In this document: positions 10,812 to 23,034 of the stretch, in pieces | Layout of the letters: every line of letters starts with the position of its first letter | Numbering within the stretch: the stretch's first letter is position 1 | NCBI GenBank assembly: GCA_910592205.1 | Contig: CAJVPJ010000015.1 | Coordinates: 17,134 to 81,133 of the forward strand | Direction: 5' to 3' | DNA length: 64,000 nt | Source: Paraglomus occultum | Taxonomy: Eukaryota; Glomeromycota; Glomeromycetes; Paraglomerales; Paraglomeraceae | The notes under the pieces: model-generated | What the model saw: only the letters and a program-made list of their open reading frames with translations | The model's database searches: none | What the model was told of the DNA's origin: nothing | Program-made: the position numbers and the translations under genes

Positions 10812-13204
10812 TCATTGTGAATAGATACCATCCCATACATAGTACCCCTCATGAATAAATTTGTTAATATGATTATAAAGTACCCATGAATCTGGACGCT
10901 CATCAGGATTGGGATCACAACAATGCTGAACAAGCTTTCTGTATTCTTCTGGTATTGAATCAGGCATCAATGGTTGTAGTCCATTCATAATATCACATAT
11001 TAAACCTGCATCAAACAGCCTATCTTTAAATGGTGGTTCACCTGTGGCCATCAAATACATAATAATACCAAAAGAATATATGTCTGATTTCTGACTAAAT
11101 TTGCAGGCATGGAAGACTTCTGGTGCAACAAAGGGAGAACCACCTTGAATATGAATGGCTGAATATGAATTTGATTTACATGAATTCACTGATTGTGAAG
11201 GGCCAAAATCACATATAAATGCTCGTGTTGGAGGCCTATATTGCCTATAATGTAAATTATCATAATTTATGATAATATTTCCACCATGTAGATTACAATG
11301 CACTAAGCCTACTTTGTGAATATCATCCAGATCTCGTGCAATATCCCTCAAACATTGTAATTTCATCTTCCATGTCAATCTGTTAATATTTTGATCCAAA
11401 TAAGACATAAGACTACCATTGTTAGCATATTGCATAACAATCATGTAGTCTTCTGTTTCTGGCTCTTGTGTCACCCCATAAATAGAAAGGAATAATTCAT
11501 TTCTGTTTACACACTTGAAATGATTTCTGAACTTTGGATAAATAAATACACAGTCAGCTTAAATACCATGTTATACTTAGTTTATAATATCATAATTGTT
11601 TACCTCATTAATAAATAGTTCCAGCGTCTGATCAAAATCCTTGAATCGTTTGAGCACAACAGTTTCTGACACAGAAACTGTTTCATGATGACTATGACCT
11701 TCATATTTGGCAGTATAAACTGTTCTATAACCACCAGATCCAATCTCTTTAATTTCATCAAAGTCAGCATACGACATATACGTTGCATACACGCTAGCTA
11801 TTAAAATTTTGTCCAAAATTGAACGTATGTCATGGTAGAAAACCAAATAATATTCTCTTGTAGATGGCTCTTGAGTAATTCCAATTACCCAAACATTGTC
11901 AGGGGTTAATATCGTCGGGTATTCCTTATTTAACTATTTAGTATAAAATGCAGTCATTATAACAATCATCAGAACGCAAATATAAATAGCAACTATTGGC
12001 TTATTTTACACGTAACGTAAATTACCTGACCGAAATCAAGTGACTGAGTATCGCCTATCTGTTTGAGTGTCACTTGTATTACTTCATAGGTCGTCGGTTC
12101 TAACCATTCTGTTATAAGTGTGCATCCATGGCGTAATGGGGTCATTTCTCGTACACTTATCAGTAGGGAATAATCTATCCATTGTATATAGGCATCATAT
12201 TCATTTACACAATTACTCCACGATTCCATAATGAATGAATCCACAAATTCGTTGCCCGTAGTCCAATCAAGCGGTATTGGCGATTTACATTCGAGACAGA
12301 ATGCATTTATCGTAACTTCAAAACAACGTGCGCATGCCAGACATAATCCATCCCCCCAATATTCTTTTATTAGACAATACTTTTGTTCGCTTGCTTTGTA
12401 AGTAAATCCGACGGTAACCCAATAATCTTTCATAATATCCGGGTGCGCGTCATATAACTAGAGAAAATGGTATGTTAGGTCAATAATTATTCAAACAGTC
12501 AATAGTGATGCATAATGAATAATTGAATGGTTTACTTTGTCATAACATGAATTATCTGCCTCATCGGTTATCTCAATTCGAATCAATCGAATATTTTCAA
12601 CAGTAGGTAGACCATACAAGTATCCATTATCCTTAATACAATCATCTGGAATCCATTCCAAATAAGAATCATTTGCTGAGGTTGTTTGTAATTGAGACTT
12701 CTTAATAAATTCATCAAGTTGTTTATTGTTGCTAGTCCATCCATTGGTTAATTCTTTACATCCGCAAACGCACCACACAGGGCTACACCGGAGTATTCCG
12801 CATGTGGAGCAGAATCCATATCGTGAGTAACAATGATAAAAGCGATTATTAGCAACCATGTAATAGTTGTCATTGGGCTTGGTGAATCCAATTATAAGTT
12901 CGTTGCGATTCTTAAGCCATCTGGAATATCTTCTGAACTGATTAACGTCATCGTTGTACTTGCGTGTTTGAAGCGAGTATATTCTGGCAAACTCACTCAC
13001 AAGTGTTGGTGTACATGCTTCATCGCTCCCAAGTAATACCAACACTATCATCGTTTCCTCAATTCTACCATCATCAAACGTTAGTTTGTGAATAGCATAG
13101 CAGACGTTATCAATTTGACTTGGCTTTATGTTGGCAATTTCCGAACAAGAAATCCAACTATAACTTGCCGAGGTGGAATTAATCAGGCTGTCAATTGCTG
13201 ACAT
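10812..13204 (-). CDS. TKL-type pseudokinase with tandem degenerate N-lobes and zinc ribbons
   Basis: Four exons join in phase 0: 13204-12536, 12457-12026, 11933-11604 and 11531-10812, giving about 716 aa with introns of 72-92 bp. The order of parts is as follows. A degenerate kinase N-lobe (residues about 1-120, ending IIGFTKPNDNYYMV) precedes a zinc ribbon (CSTCG...CVCGC, then WTSNNKQLDEFI and YLEWIPDD). A second N-lobe remnant spans exons 1-2, followed by a second zinc ribbon (CLACARC...CLEC). A third N-lobe remnant ends ITQEPSTREYYLV. Last comes a full kinase domain with glycine loop GSGGYRTVY, Lys in VVLKRF, and hinge VTQEPETEDYMIVMQYA. The catalytic HRD is HCN (VHCNLHGGNI) while DFG is kept, so phosphotransfer is doubtful. 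The zinc ribbon and EWIP segments match the expanded Glomeromycotina kinase family. Substrate and role are unknown. Confidence 0.8.
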
Positions 13205-15039
13205 TTGTTCCGAAACTAAAGATCTTCGATAAAGTATAATAATAAGTACTGTAGTATTTATCGTCTGAAATTCACGTGTAACATGATTGCTACCAATGAA
13301 AAAAACACTGCTTCATACATGCTTTAAGTTTGTGCGTAAAGATTTTTATTGACAAATAAAGCGCTTCATGTGAGCTTGCTATTCAAGATATTCGGGACAG
13401 CCTTGGTTATCGGCCCTGTGATGTTACGGTTAATTCGCGTTAATAGCTTTTTTTACATTCAAATCTTTAGCATTCAAATTTTTAGATATGGCTATGCTCC
13501 TTGTAGTTTTTCTTTATACGACATGGCGAATTCTGCCTATTCAAAAGTAACCGGAAAACAAATTATTTATTGCACTTATCGATGTAAATACATAACGCAT
13601 GCATCTTTACGTACCGACGGATGGCCAATTCGTAATCGCAGGATCGCGTTTTAATAAAAATTTTGTAATATCGGTTGAACATGTCGATAACAGCTTTGTT
13701 GCATGTCTACTGGTTAGTTGTCCAGACACACTAGCATCATGTTAATATTTAAAGACGTTTTACTTGCTCAGTTTGCATAACCATATTAGTATGCAGCCAA
13801 TTTATTATTTTCGCTGTTAATTAATTTATAATAATAATAATAATAAAGACAATTTGACAAATTCAATACTCTCGTTTGTCAAGTTTACTGTATTTATAAA
13901 TATAGTTTAACAGTCCAACTCATTCTAAATATCAGCGATATACTGCATCCGGTATATAGTAAACAACGGCACACAATCCATCAACTTTTTGTACTAGTTA
14001 TTACTGTGTATAGTGTTATATTTTTCTTTACAAGGATCTGCGCAGCAAGTCTATGGGCTATCTTGTAGTATACTATTGTTGAGTCAGTTGACAAACTTGC
14101 ATATAAAACGGAATTGGGTCCACTAACCGTTGAGCAGATAAATGTATGGAATAACATCCATTACTTGCAATAAACTGATATAGTAATAGTAAAATAACGA
14201 CGAACACACGTTTATCAAGTACAAATTACCAATTCTAAGCCCTTCTAATAGACCATTTTTCTAATATAAATAGTAACCATGGAACAGCAACTTGAAATTG
14301 AGTTTGCTAAATGGAATAGGTATTAACTAATTTTTGTCAAGTAGAATACTTCATTAAATTAAGCAGGATTATAACCTACTTAAGATTTAGATCGCGGAGG
14401 CTTTCAATTCTTTTGTTATTATTTCAACCCATTCCTTGACTGGTTGATAAATGTACTTCCCGATGTAAAGCTGTGGAGATATAAACAGTGAGACTCACCA
14501 TACATTAAATCAAGATACACCAATACATGATTTAACAGGTCAAGTTTAAGCTGAGAAGTTAGATAGATGGATAGCATTTACAACAATTATAATGCGCATC
14601 GTGATTATCATGAAAGAAAGGCTTTGAAAGTACTCATACAGCTTTGTCTTGTTCAAATTAATGTATTTATCGTTCTTTGGTTGTGGACGTAGCATTGTTG
14701 AATATGGCAAGGAACTTTTATTCGAAGCAAGGTGCTCGCACAAAACATTGTAAACTCGCTTTAATTTTCGAATTGTTTGACAGTTTCAGAAATAAGAAAA
14801 CTAATTATTATGAAAATTCGGGTTATGGTACGATGACTATGGCCCTAAAATTGTACTGTGGCCAAAAAAGCAGGGATTATTGTCATTGTTGCCGACTTAC
14901 GGTACCTTGTAAGGATGAGAATGCCGGTATGTGACACTTGACGTTTTAATAACCCCTGATCTTTTTATGGCGTCATGTACTGCCAAATGATTTAACAAAC
15001 TTTTCGCGGTTTTTGTTATATTGTCTAGCAACTGTCATT
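13205..15039. other. Intergenic region with a possible 3' exon
   Basis: AT-rich, mostly empty, with a short ATA microsatellite near 13830. On the minus strand at about 14480-14393 a frame reads LYIGKYIYQPVKEWVEIITK and ends in a stop, preceded by a TCTCCACAG acceptor. Upstream, at about 14695-14618, MLRPQPKNDKYINLNK could be an earlier exon. I could not join them in phase, so this remains a candidate small spliced gene only. Confidence 0.3.
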
Positions 15040-18000
15040 ATGATGTCCAAGCTTCTTCCCAGAATACCTGATTCCTGGAATAAAGACTTGACTTATCAAG
15101 TCCATGGAACTTTGTCTGGTAAAATTATTAAATTTATTATCACATTACTGTCTTTTACGTCTATTATGATTAATTTTACATTGTAATTCCAGAATGCGTA
15201 ATTCGAGAATTAGAACCGGTCGGACAATATTACCTCGCCCACGCACGTAGAAAATTACACAACTATAGCTTTCTGGTCGATGAAAGAACTTTAGCAGAGA
15301 ATGAAGTTGTTGAACTTGAAGCTGATTACGAAGAGGAAGAAGAAGAAACACCAGAGTTGTTGAAGAGAGATCCCAAAGATTGGAAGGTATGTATACTGAA
15401 CTGAGTAAATGTATGCGTACGTACTGACGCTTTTAATTTTAACTAACAAGGAACAAGATCATTATGCGGTTCTTGGTCTTTCAAAGAGTAGATGGAGAGC
15501 AACAGAAGATGATATTAGGCGAGCGCGTACGAATCTTTTAATTCCAATGTGAATTGATTCTGTCGCCATTCGTGCAATTAATTGCAACGTGATCGTTATC
15601 TGTAGATAGGAAAAAGGTTTTAAAGCACCATCCAGACAAAAAGGCCTCGAGTGGGAATACCAACGATGATTCCTTCTTCAAATGTATCCAAAAAGGTAAT
15701 TTATTGCTGGCTGACGAACATTCCTAGATTTCATAACTAATCATCTCTCCCGACTTTTGACATCCGCGCGCAGCATACGAAATTCTAACCGATCCTATCA
15801 AGAGACGGCAATACGATTCTATTGATCCATTAATAGACAACTCTGTACCGAGTTCAAAGACAGAAGGAGATTTTTTCCAAATATACGGACCCGTGTTTGA
15901 ACGCGAGGCAAGGTACTATAGAGGCGTGGCTTTTTTTTTTAAATAGAAAGACGTCGGTTTGAGCTGAAATATATCGTAGATTTTCGAACAAGACACCGGT
16001 TCCAATGCTTGGTGATACGAATTCGACGCTTGCAGAGCTAGAGACATTCTACGACTTTTGGTACAACTTCGATTCTTGGCGATCTTTTGAATACTTTGAT
16101 AAAGAAGACGCGGATAACACAGAGAAGTACGTCTTACAAGAATGAATTATAGCGTTCAGTTCGCTCACTATAATCAATGTCTTTTTTTTTCAACATCAAA
16201 CTCTCATTCTGACTTCATTCTTGCTATCTTTTTTGGTTTCACTGATAATAGCCGGGAGGATAAACGCTATGTGGAAAAGAAAAACAAAACCGAAAGAGCA
16301 AAGTTAAAAAAAAAAGATAACGCGCGGTTGCTTAAAATTGTTGGTATGGTTCTTTCTTAAGTGCAGGTATACTCCACAAAATCATTTTCTACACTCACAG
16401 CCCAAGTGATTTTACAAATCAATTTAATGTGGTTTTATTTTGGTTCCACGTGGTCTGTACATATGGGCAGATCAAGCGAAGGCTTTAGATCCAAGAATTG
16501 CCAAGTTAAAGGCAGAAGAAAGGGCGGCAAAGGAGGCAAAAATGAAAGAGAAAGAGGAGGCTGTTAAGAAAGCTGAGGAGGAGGCAAAAAAAGTGAGAAC
16601 AGTTTTATATTAAATCTTCTTAAAAAAGAGTGACTGTGCTGCCATATGACTGGCTCAACAAACTTCTGATGATGTTTGGTACTAAATAGGCTGCTGAAGA
16701 GGCACAAAGGATAAAAGAGCAACAAGAGGCTGAGGCCAAGCAGAAGGTATGAGCCTGATGTGACAATGAAAGAATGGTTATCCAAAGAACTGTTCGTCAA
16801 AATACAAATATTAATTTTGCATCTATTAGCAACTTGAAGAAAAGAAAGTCAAAGAGGCAAGAAGGAAAGCGATGCGTACGGAACGAAAAAGCATAAGAAA
16901 CTATGTTAAGGTATGGGGCTTACTCAGTATTTATTCTTCGTATTGATTTAGTTTAAGTTTAAGTTTAATTCCTTACTCACTTCATCTTTAAACTAATCTG
17001 GTTAATTAATTCTTGATTTCCAAGAGTAATAACTATTTCCATCCTGATTCAACGACATTATCGTCTGAGCTACTAGCAATTCAAATATCTGAACTGGACT
17101 CAATACTCGAGAATCTTTCGTTGGAGGAAACACAGTCGTTAAGGAAACGACTAGACGATTCCGCTAATCGTAAAGTAGCAAAGACGGTATTAGAGGATGA
17201 AGCGGCAAGATTAATTAAAAAGGGTGTGTTGAAACCGGAAGCAATTAAGCATTACGGGCCTGGTAAGTTTTGGTGATTTTAGTTTTTGATTGAATTTCAC
17301 GTGTAGTTGGCATGAATTCCAACCTGATTTTGTAGATGCGGCCGTGAAGCCTACAGCAACAGCACAAAGTGGTGGAAAAGAGGAGAAGGAGGAAGAGAAG
17401 AATAAGACAGAGGAAGATAAAGAAGAAGAGAATAAGGAGCAACCATGGACGGTTGAAGAGATAGCAGTTTTCATCAAAGCAGTTAATAGATTTCGACCTG
17501 GAGTTGCCAATAGGTAAATATGAATTATGGGATTTGTGTTGCTCAAACCATTTATTGACATCATTTCAGGTGGAGTCAAATAAGTGAATATGTTGCGCAA
17601 CATTCCGGCAACCCACCCCGAACTAGCGAAGAATTAATCAAAAAGTCTAAGGAAGTTCAAAAAGGTGCGATATAGTTGAATAATTCGTGGTGCCAGCATT
17701 GCAAGTTCATGTATCCTTCAACCGACGAGACTTAAACTTATGTGTGTTTTCCAGGTGCCGTTGCTTTGGACGAAAAAGATGTACGCAAATTACAACTACT
17801 GAGAAAGCATTCTGACACCCGTATTACTGAGGAGCCTTCTATGCGAGAGGCGACTATTAACTATGACGACCCGACTCGCCTGACTACTGAAACTAAAATC
17901 ATAAGTTCCGAGTCTTCGAAAGCGAAATCTCCTTCATCGGACAAGTCAACTAGTAAAAAAAACAATGCGGCTGATAATACTACGGCCAATGCAGCTAATA

Positions 18001-18335
18001 ATACAAAAGATGTTGCTGGAAGTGCATCGGATGCATCCAATCAACCTTGGTCGGCAAGTCAACAGACACAGCTGGAACGCGCCTTGCAAGAATATCCTAA
18101 GGATTACCAAGGTAGTGCAGATCGATGGGATTTGATTGCGGCTGCCGTCGAAGGAAAAACGAAGAAAGAATGTAAGGCAAGAGTGAAGGTAAGAGGACGG
18201 TTTAAACCTTTGAAACGAGTCTGTTATCTTAATTAAACTATTTCTCATACTCGATTTATTCGTTTAAAACTTGTCAAATCACCCTGTTAGTATCTTGTTG
18301 AACAGGTTAAAGCCGCTAGAAGAGTATCTCAATAA
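15040..18335 (+). CDS. ZUO1: Zuotin, ribosome-associated J-protein (RAC complex)
   Basis: J-domain co-chaperone of the ribosome-associated complex; stimulates Hsp70 at the polypeptide exit tunnel. Fifteen exons join in phase to about 683 aa: 15040-15118, 15193-15386, 15451-15526, 15606-15695, 15774-15912, 15980-16126, 16252-16343, 16471-16592, 16690-16746, 16830-16910, 17025-17262, 17336-17513, 17570-17664, 17755-18188, 18306-18335. The J-domain begins [20 protein letters not shown] and has an intact HPD (KHHPDKK). Then come the zuotin-homology region ([18 protein letters not shown]), a long Lys/Glu/Ala charged helix, and two SANT-like repeats beginning [15 protein letters not shown] and [15 protein letters not shown]. 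Two C-terminal SANT domains are the metazoan MPP11/DNAJC2 layout; budding-yeast Zuo1 lacks them. An in-frame second ATG lies at 15043. Confidence 0.95.
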
Positions 18336-18761
18336 TAAGTGGATTGTGTGTAGCACAGCGTCAACGATGCGAAATGGTCTTTATTCGAGAACCAGCTGTT
18401 TAAAGGTCATGTTGAGAATATAATATACGTCAGGCATACTAGTGAATGTTACAAATATTTTATTGATACGCAAAGCATAGAAATACAAATACTGGATACA
18501 AAACTGTCAGATTTTCAAGTCATAATGAATTTAACTACAGTCGCATGACCTTAGTTCTTGTTTGGGATTTGTTGCAAAACGAAAAATCATATGAAATCGA
18601 TACTACGCGTATAGTGTCTGTTGCAGGAACAATTTTGCTAAATGTAATGATTGCGTGTTAGGAATCACGGATTGTATAGACAATCATCAAAATGACAGCA
18701 AAAAGACGGCAAAAAGACGGTGGAAGTCTTTGGTATCTGGTTATCACCGCATTCTCGAATG
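18336..18761. other. Convergent 3' region between ZUO1 and ISA2
   Basis: No gene seen. It holds the 3' untranslated ends of the two convergent genes. Confidence 0.6.
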
Positions 18762-19719
18762 TCATATTTTTATCTCAAAACTTATCCCACAGCTACAACG
18801 TAAACAAAAAAATAACAGCATCGGATCAATATCAGATAGTTAGAAACTATCCAAAGCACATAGTCGTCATTACTCACCCGCATGCGGTCGCAGCCCGTGG
18901 ATTATCGATTACTTTAAACTGTGAGCCGACTAATTCTTCTGTATAATCTAACTTGGCTCCATTGATCAGTTCAAGAGATGTCATGTCAACCACTACTTTT
19001 GCTCCATTTTTTTCAAATAGTCTAAAAACGAACATTGAAGGACGAAAGATTAATTATTACGAGCCAAGATCTCCTAAACATACGAATCGAATACACTTAC
19101 ACGTCATCTTGCTGTAATTTATCCGCCTCTGTCAAATCATAAAGATATTGAAAGCCATGACATCCTCCAGAATCGACTGTCACCCTCAACACGTTATTAG
19201 GTTCTTTCTCCCTTGCTGTTACTATGTTCAATTGCTACATAAAATAATTAGCAAACAGGACAAGGACAAAACAAAACAGACAAGTTTATTGTTGTAATTT
19301 GAAATAACTCGATGCTCAAGTATATTATTAAGTTTTATAGTAATCTATGCCGAGAAGTAAAATTCACAAACCACTCAATCCAGCATTTTAAAATCTTAAT
19401 TCTATCAATAAAAACTAACCTGAGCAGCTCGATCAGTAATCTCAATCTTTAAATCTTTCCCGCCACCATTTATACGCTGTTCCTCTTTCTCTATTGCCGA
19501 CGTTGCTAGGTTGCGTGCTAACGCATTACCAGTCTCTGATTGTAGTCGAGTATAAATAGAGGAAATGTGAGAGTGAGTAAATAGACGGTGAGTATGATTT
19601 GAAAGCAAGTTTGTTCTTGGTGAGATGGTAAATAGACGACGAGTGCGATTCGTAAGCATCGTTATTAAGGAAGTAGAAAGAAATAGATCGAATTTTAATT
19701 TACATAGTTTGTGTAGCAT
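18762..19719 (-). CDS. ISA2: Mitochondrial A-type iron-sulfur assembly protein
   Basis: A-type carrier for [4Fe-4S] cluster maturation in mitochondria, working with Isa1 and Iba57. Exons 19719-19420, 19234-19101, 19021-18878 and 18792-18762 give 202 aa. The first about 90 residues are rich in Ser, Thr, Arg and Leu with few acids, as expected for a mitochondrial presequence. The A-type domain follows with the first cysteine in VDSGGCHGFQY and a TSLELINGAKLDY segment. The last two cysteines (CGCGISFEIKI, C-terminus) are restored only by splicing a 31-nt terminal exon, since reading through the donor at 18877 would stop after a single cysteine. All three cysteines are therefore present. Other A-type members (ISA1) are possible, but the long N-terminus and GGCHGFQY favour ISA2. 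Confidence 0.9.
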
Positions 19720-20331
19720 GACAAATAGGTCATTATTAACTTAATTCGGCCATAGCCTTAAAGTCACGAGTCGCAAGCTATTGATGATTAATAATAGCAA
19801 ACAGAATATTAATGTACAGTACGTATAATAAAATAAAAAAATAAAAATTTTTTGATATCTCTTGTCAAATAGAAATGACATTTTCACCAAGCATGCAAGA
19901 CAACTTATCCCCTTTGCCAGCCAGGAAGCTGAAATACATTGAACTACGATGAGATCATTGTCATTATTTTCCGAGCTTACAGGCTTCACGCAATATTAAT
20001 TTAAATCTGAACACCCACCCCGCGCGATACGAAAAATAATAGACAAACGACAAATGGCTTTATATTGAAAGACTCGAAAAACAGTGTCGAGTCAAATTGT
20101 CTTGTTACAAGCAACAAAGAGAACTTCTTCAACGTCTAGAGCGATCGATTAATAAGTAATCAGTACAAATGAATTAAATATCTTTGTAGTCATTGCTATA
20201 TTGCATTTGAAGATGTAATCTTTTTTTTATACTGTATATATACAACAATATAATAATAAATACATTATCATTATTTATGAGGTTAATGAATATGCTGTAT
20301 TAGATAACATTATATAAAAAAGTCTCCATAA
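19720..20331. other. Intergenic, upstream of ISA2 and downstream of CENP-T-like gene
   Basis: No supported gene. One 82-codon minus-strand frame (19741-19989) has no family features. Confidence 0.55.
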
Positions 20332-22818
20332 CTATGGCGGATACACAACGTTGCCCGCACGTGCTGTTTTGCATATTTCATCTGACAGTTCACGTGGTAA
20401 GTATTTATGTGCTAGCGATTCCAATGTCCGATTTGCCGTAATGACGTTTTGTCTGTATTTACAAAAATCATTGATCTGTCAATACAAAACGGACTAAAGC
20501 AACATGTGGAGAAGGTTCTTTACAATATGTTACCTTTTCATGAGTGTTACTACATCATCCTCAGTGATCGTTCGTCGCCCATCTGAGATGCGTACTAGGC
20601 TGTCAGCTGCTTGTTCGAAGAATTTATCTGAACTGTAAAAAAAGTAATACGGTAAATTATGTGAATGGAAAGAGATACTAAAATACTTTGTCATACTAAC
20701 GCTTCGTAAATAGAATTCCAAGCCTCTCTAGACACTTTACGATGGGAAAATCGCGTAAATAGACTTCTGATTAACGTTTTAGGGAGACTAGGCACCGGTA
20801 TTCCATGTGCTGACAATCTGTAAAGTCAAATAGATCGTCAGCCAAATGTTTCATACGATGGTCCGAACTAAGTGGTTAAAAATGCAAATCTACCTTGGCG
20901 GTGGTTTGTTTCTTGCAGCCTTACTTTTCGTTGATCTAATTATAAAATTCTAGTATTACTATAACACCCCAATAAATTATAAAACGATTATATCTTCAAT
21001 GTGAACGCGAACCTCTGTTTATTTTCAGCTTCCTCATTATCGTCAAACTCATCCACAAAATCAGTCGCCCCAGCATCATCAACACATTTATATTTATCAT
21101 CCTGCACATCACTTGCCCGATCATCCTCCGTATGATCCATCAAATCACTTGGTCCATAATCCTCCGTATGCTTCGGCAAATCACTCGCCCCATCATCCTC
21201 CATATGCTCTATCAAATCACTTAGCCCATAATCCTCCGTATACTTCGGCAAATCACTCGCCCGATCATCCTTCGTATGCTCTATCAAATCACTTAGTCCA
21301 TAATTCTCCATATGCTTCGGCAAATCACTCGCCCGATCATCCTCCGTATGCTCTATCAAATCACTTAGCCCATAATTCTCCATATGCCTCGGCAAATCAC
21401 TCGCCCGATCATCCTTCGTATGCTCTATCAAACCACTTAGTCCATAATCCTCCATATGCTTCGGCAAATCACTCGCCCGATCATCCTCCGTATGCTCTAT
21501 CAAACCACTTAGTCCATAATCCTCCATATGCTTCGGCAAATCACTTGCCCGATCACCCTCCATATGCTCCATCAAATCACTTGGTTTGCCATCCTCCGTA
21601 TGCTTCGGCAAATCATGCCTCGGCCAATCACTTGCCTGATCGCCCTCCATCAGACAAGCAGCTGAAAGTGAGATGAGTTTATTTTCAACTGCCTTATTAT
21701 CATCAAATTCCTCCATAAAATCAATCGCCCCAGCATCATCAACACATTTATATTTATCATCCTGCGCATCACTTGCCCGATCACCCTCCGTCAGACCAGC
21801 AGCTGAAAGTGAGTCGAGTTTATTTTCCACTTCCTTATTATCATCCAAATCCTCCATATCAATCATCCCAGCATCATCAAGACATTTGTATTTATCATCC
21901 TCCGTATACTCCGTCGAATCACTTGCCCCATCATCCTCCGTATGCTTTGTCAAATCACTTGGCCCATAATCCTCTGTATGCTTCGGCAAATCACTTGTCC
22001 GATCATCCTTCGTATGCTCCATCAAATCACTTGGCCCATTATCCTCCGTATCCTTCGACAAATCATGCCTCGGCCAATCACTTGCCTTATCACCCTCCAT
22101 CAGACCGGCAGCTGAAAGTGAGTCGAGTTATATTCTCTATATGTGTTATCGAAATAAATACAAAACATACTACAGACATGTATAATAAGCATACCTCGTG
22201 TTAGCCGCCTTAAAATATTAATTGGTGTTTCTTTAGTAACTCGACCGTGTCTTACTCTGTGTTCGACAGATTTGACAGAAGGTTTTTTAGTAAGACTAGC
22301 TATTATTCCAGGAGTAAATTTTAAAATTCTCCGGGCTGAAGTTGGCGTTGTTGTTGCTGAACCGGGTGTTCGAAAATTAAATCTTTGAGAAGCAGGTGAT
22401 AGTATCTGCTTTCTTGGTGTCTGTAAGCGTTCTTGTGCTTTTACTGATACTCTAGACATGTGTCTAAGCTTTACGAGACAAAATGAATGTTAACAATGTT
22501 TTGTTTATTAGAAATTTTGTACATTCCATTCGTGTTTACCAATACAATCGGACTCTCTTCAGTACGTCTACCAATAGTTATTCTCATTCCGCTTTCTTCG
22601 GACCCAACAAACACATTTTCGTCTGTTCCTTCGTCGACATGGGTTTCTGGACTGGGAACTGATTCTTGTCTATTAAGTGCACGTTCAAGTTGACTGGGAG
22701 TTGCGGGCACAACTATGCGTGAGTTAGTGACAGCCTTGCGAGCAGAAAGTGGATATCTTCGTCTCGCAGTCACTCCTCGACGAGGAATGCGGCCGGTTCT
22801 TGGAATCTCATCCGCCAT
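20332..22818 (-). CDS. CENP-T-like kinetochore protein with histone fold
   Basis: Inner-kinetochore protein; CENP-T pairs with CENP-W through its C-terminal histone fold and recruits the Ndc80 complex through its N-terminus. Exons: 22818-22523, 22463-22195, 22111-21013, 20935-20894, 20817-20701, 20632-20534 and 20475-20332 (about 688 aa). The N-terminus is basic and disordered (TGRIPRRGVTARRRYPLSAR), with a second basic stretch (LTPRKQ-like) in exon 2. Exon 3 is almost wholly acidic tandem repeats. Exons 4-7 carry the histone fold: VPSLPKTLIRSLFTRFSHR, then FFEQAADSLVRISDGRR and TITEDDVVTLMKR. A C-terminal extension (HKYLPRELSDEICKTARAGN) follows, as in CENP-T. The intron 1 donor GTACAA is weak. 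The last intron joins out of phase relative to the conserved C-terminal frame (see findings). Confidence 0.75.
21100..22110. repeat. Coding minisatellite, 72-bp unit (24 aa), in the CENP-T-like gene
   Basis: The phrase CGGCAAATCACTCGCCCGAT recurs at a spacing of about 72 bp from roughly 21175 to 21535, with diverged copies to 22100. Each unit encodes 24 residues of the type SDLxxHxEDDxA in two 12-residue halves. A longer-period duplication also copies the exon's 5' end (LSAAGLxEGD), including the splice acceptor (CTTTCAGCTGC). The repeats lack stops in several frames, which explains the long + strand frames seen antisense to the gene. Confidence 0.9.
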
Positions 22819-23034
22819 TTAATCTCTCAACGGATGATCATATCGTGTCGCGTTTATTTTTATGTAACGGAAAACGTGACTTGTGTGACTCGAATGTAAC
22901 AATCATGTGAACAAAGAAATCCTACACGCATTTAGGCAACCAATACATTTTATTGACATGCTTCAACTCTGCCATGTATTAGTGAAACTTTTTAATATAC
23001 TCCATATATTAGATCAGATTATAGAGAGTGAAAT

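Noticed and set aside
21113-22204. Long + strand proline/histidine-rich ORFs
   Set aside because: They are antisense frames of the CENP-T-like minisatellite; the repeat is open in several frames.
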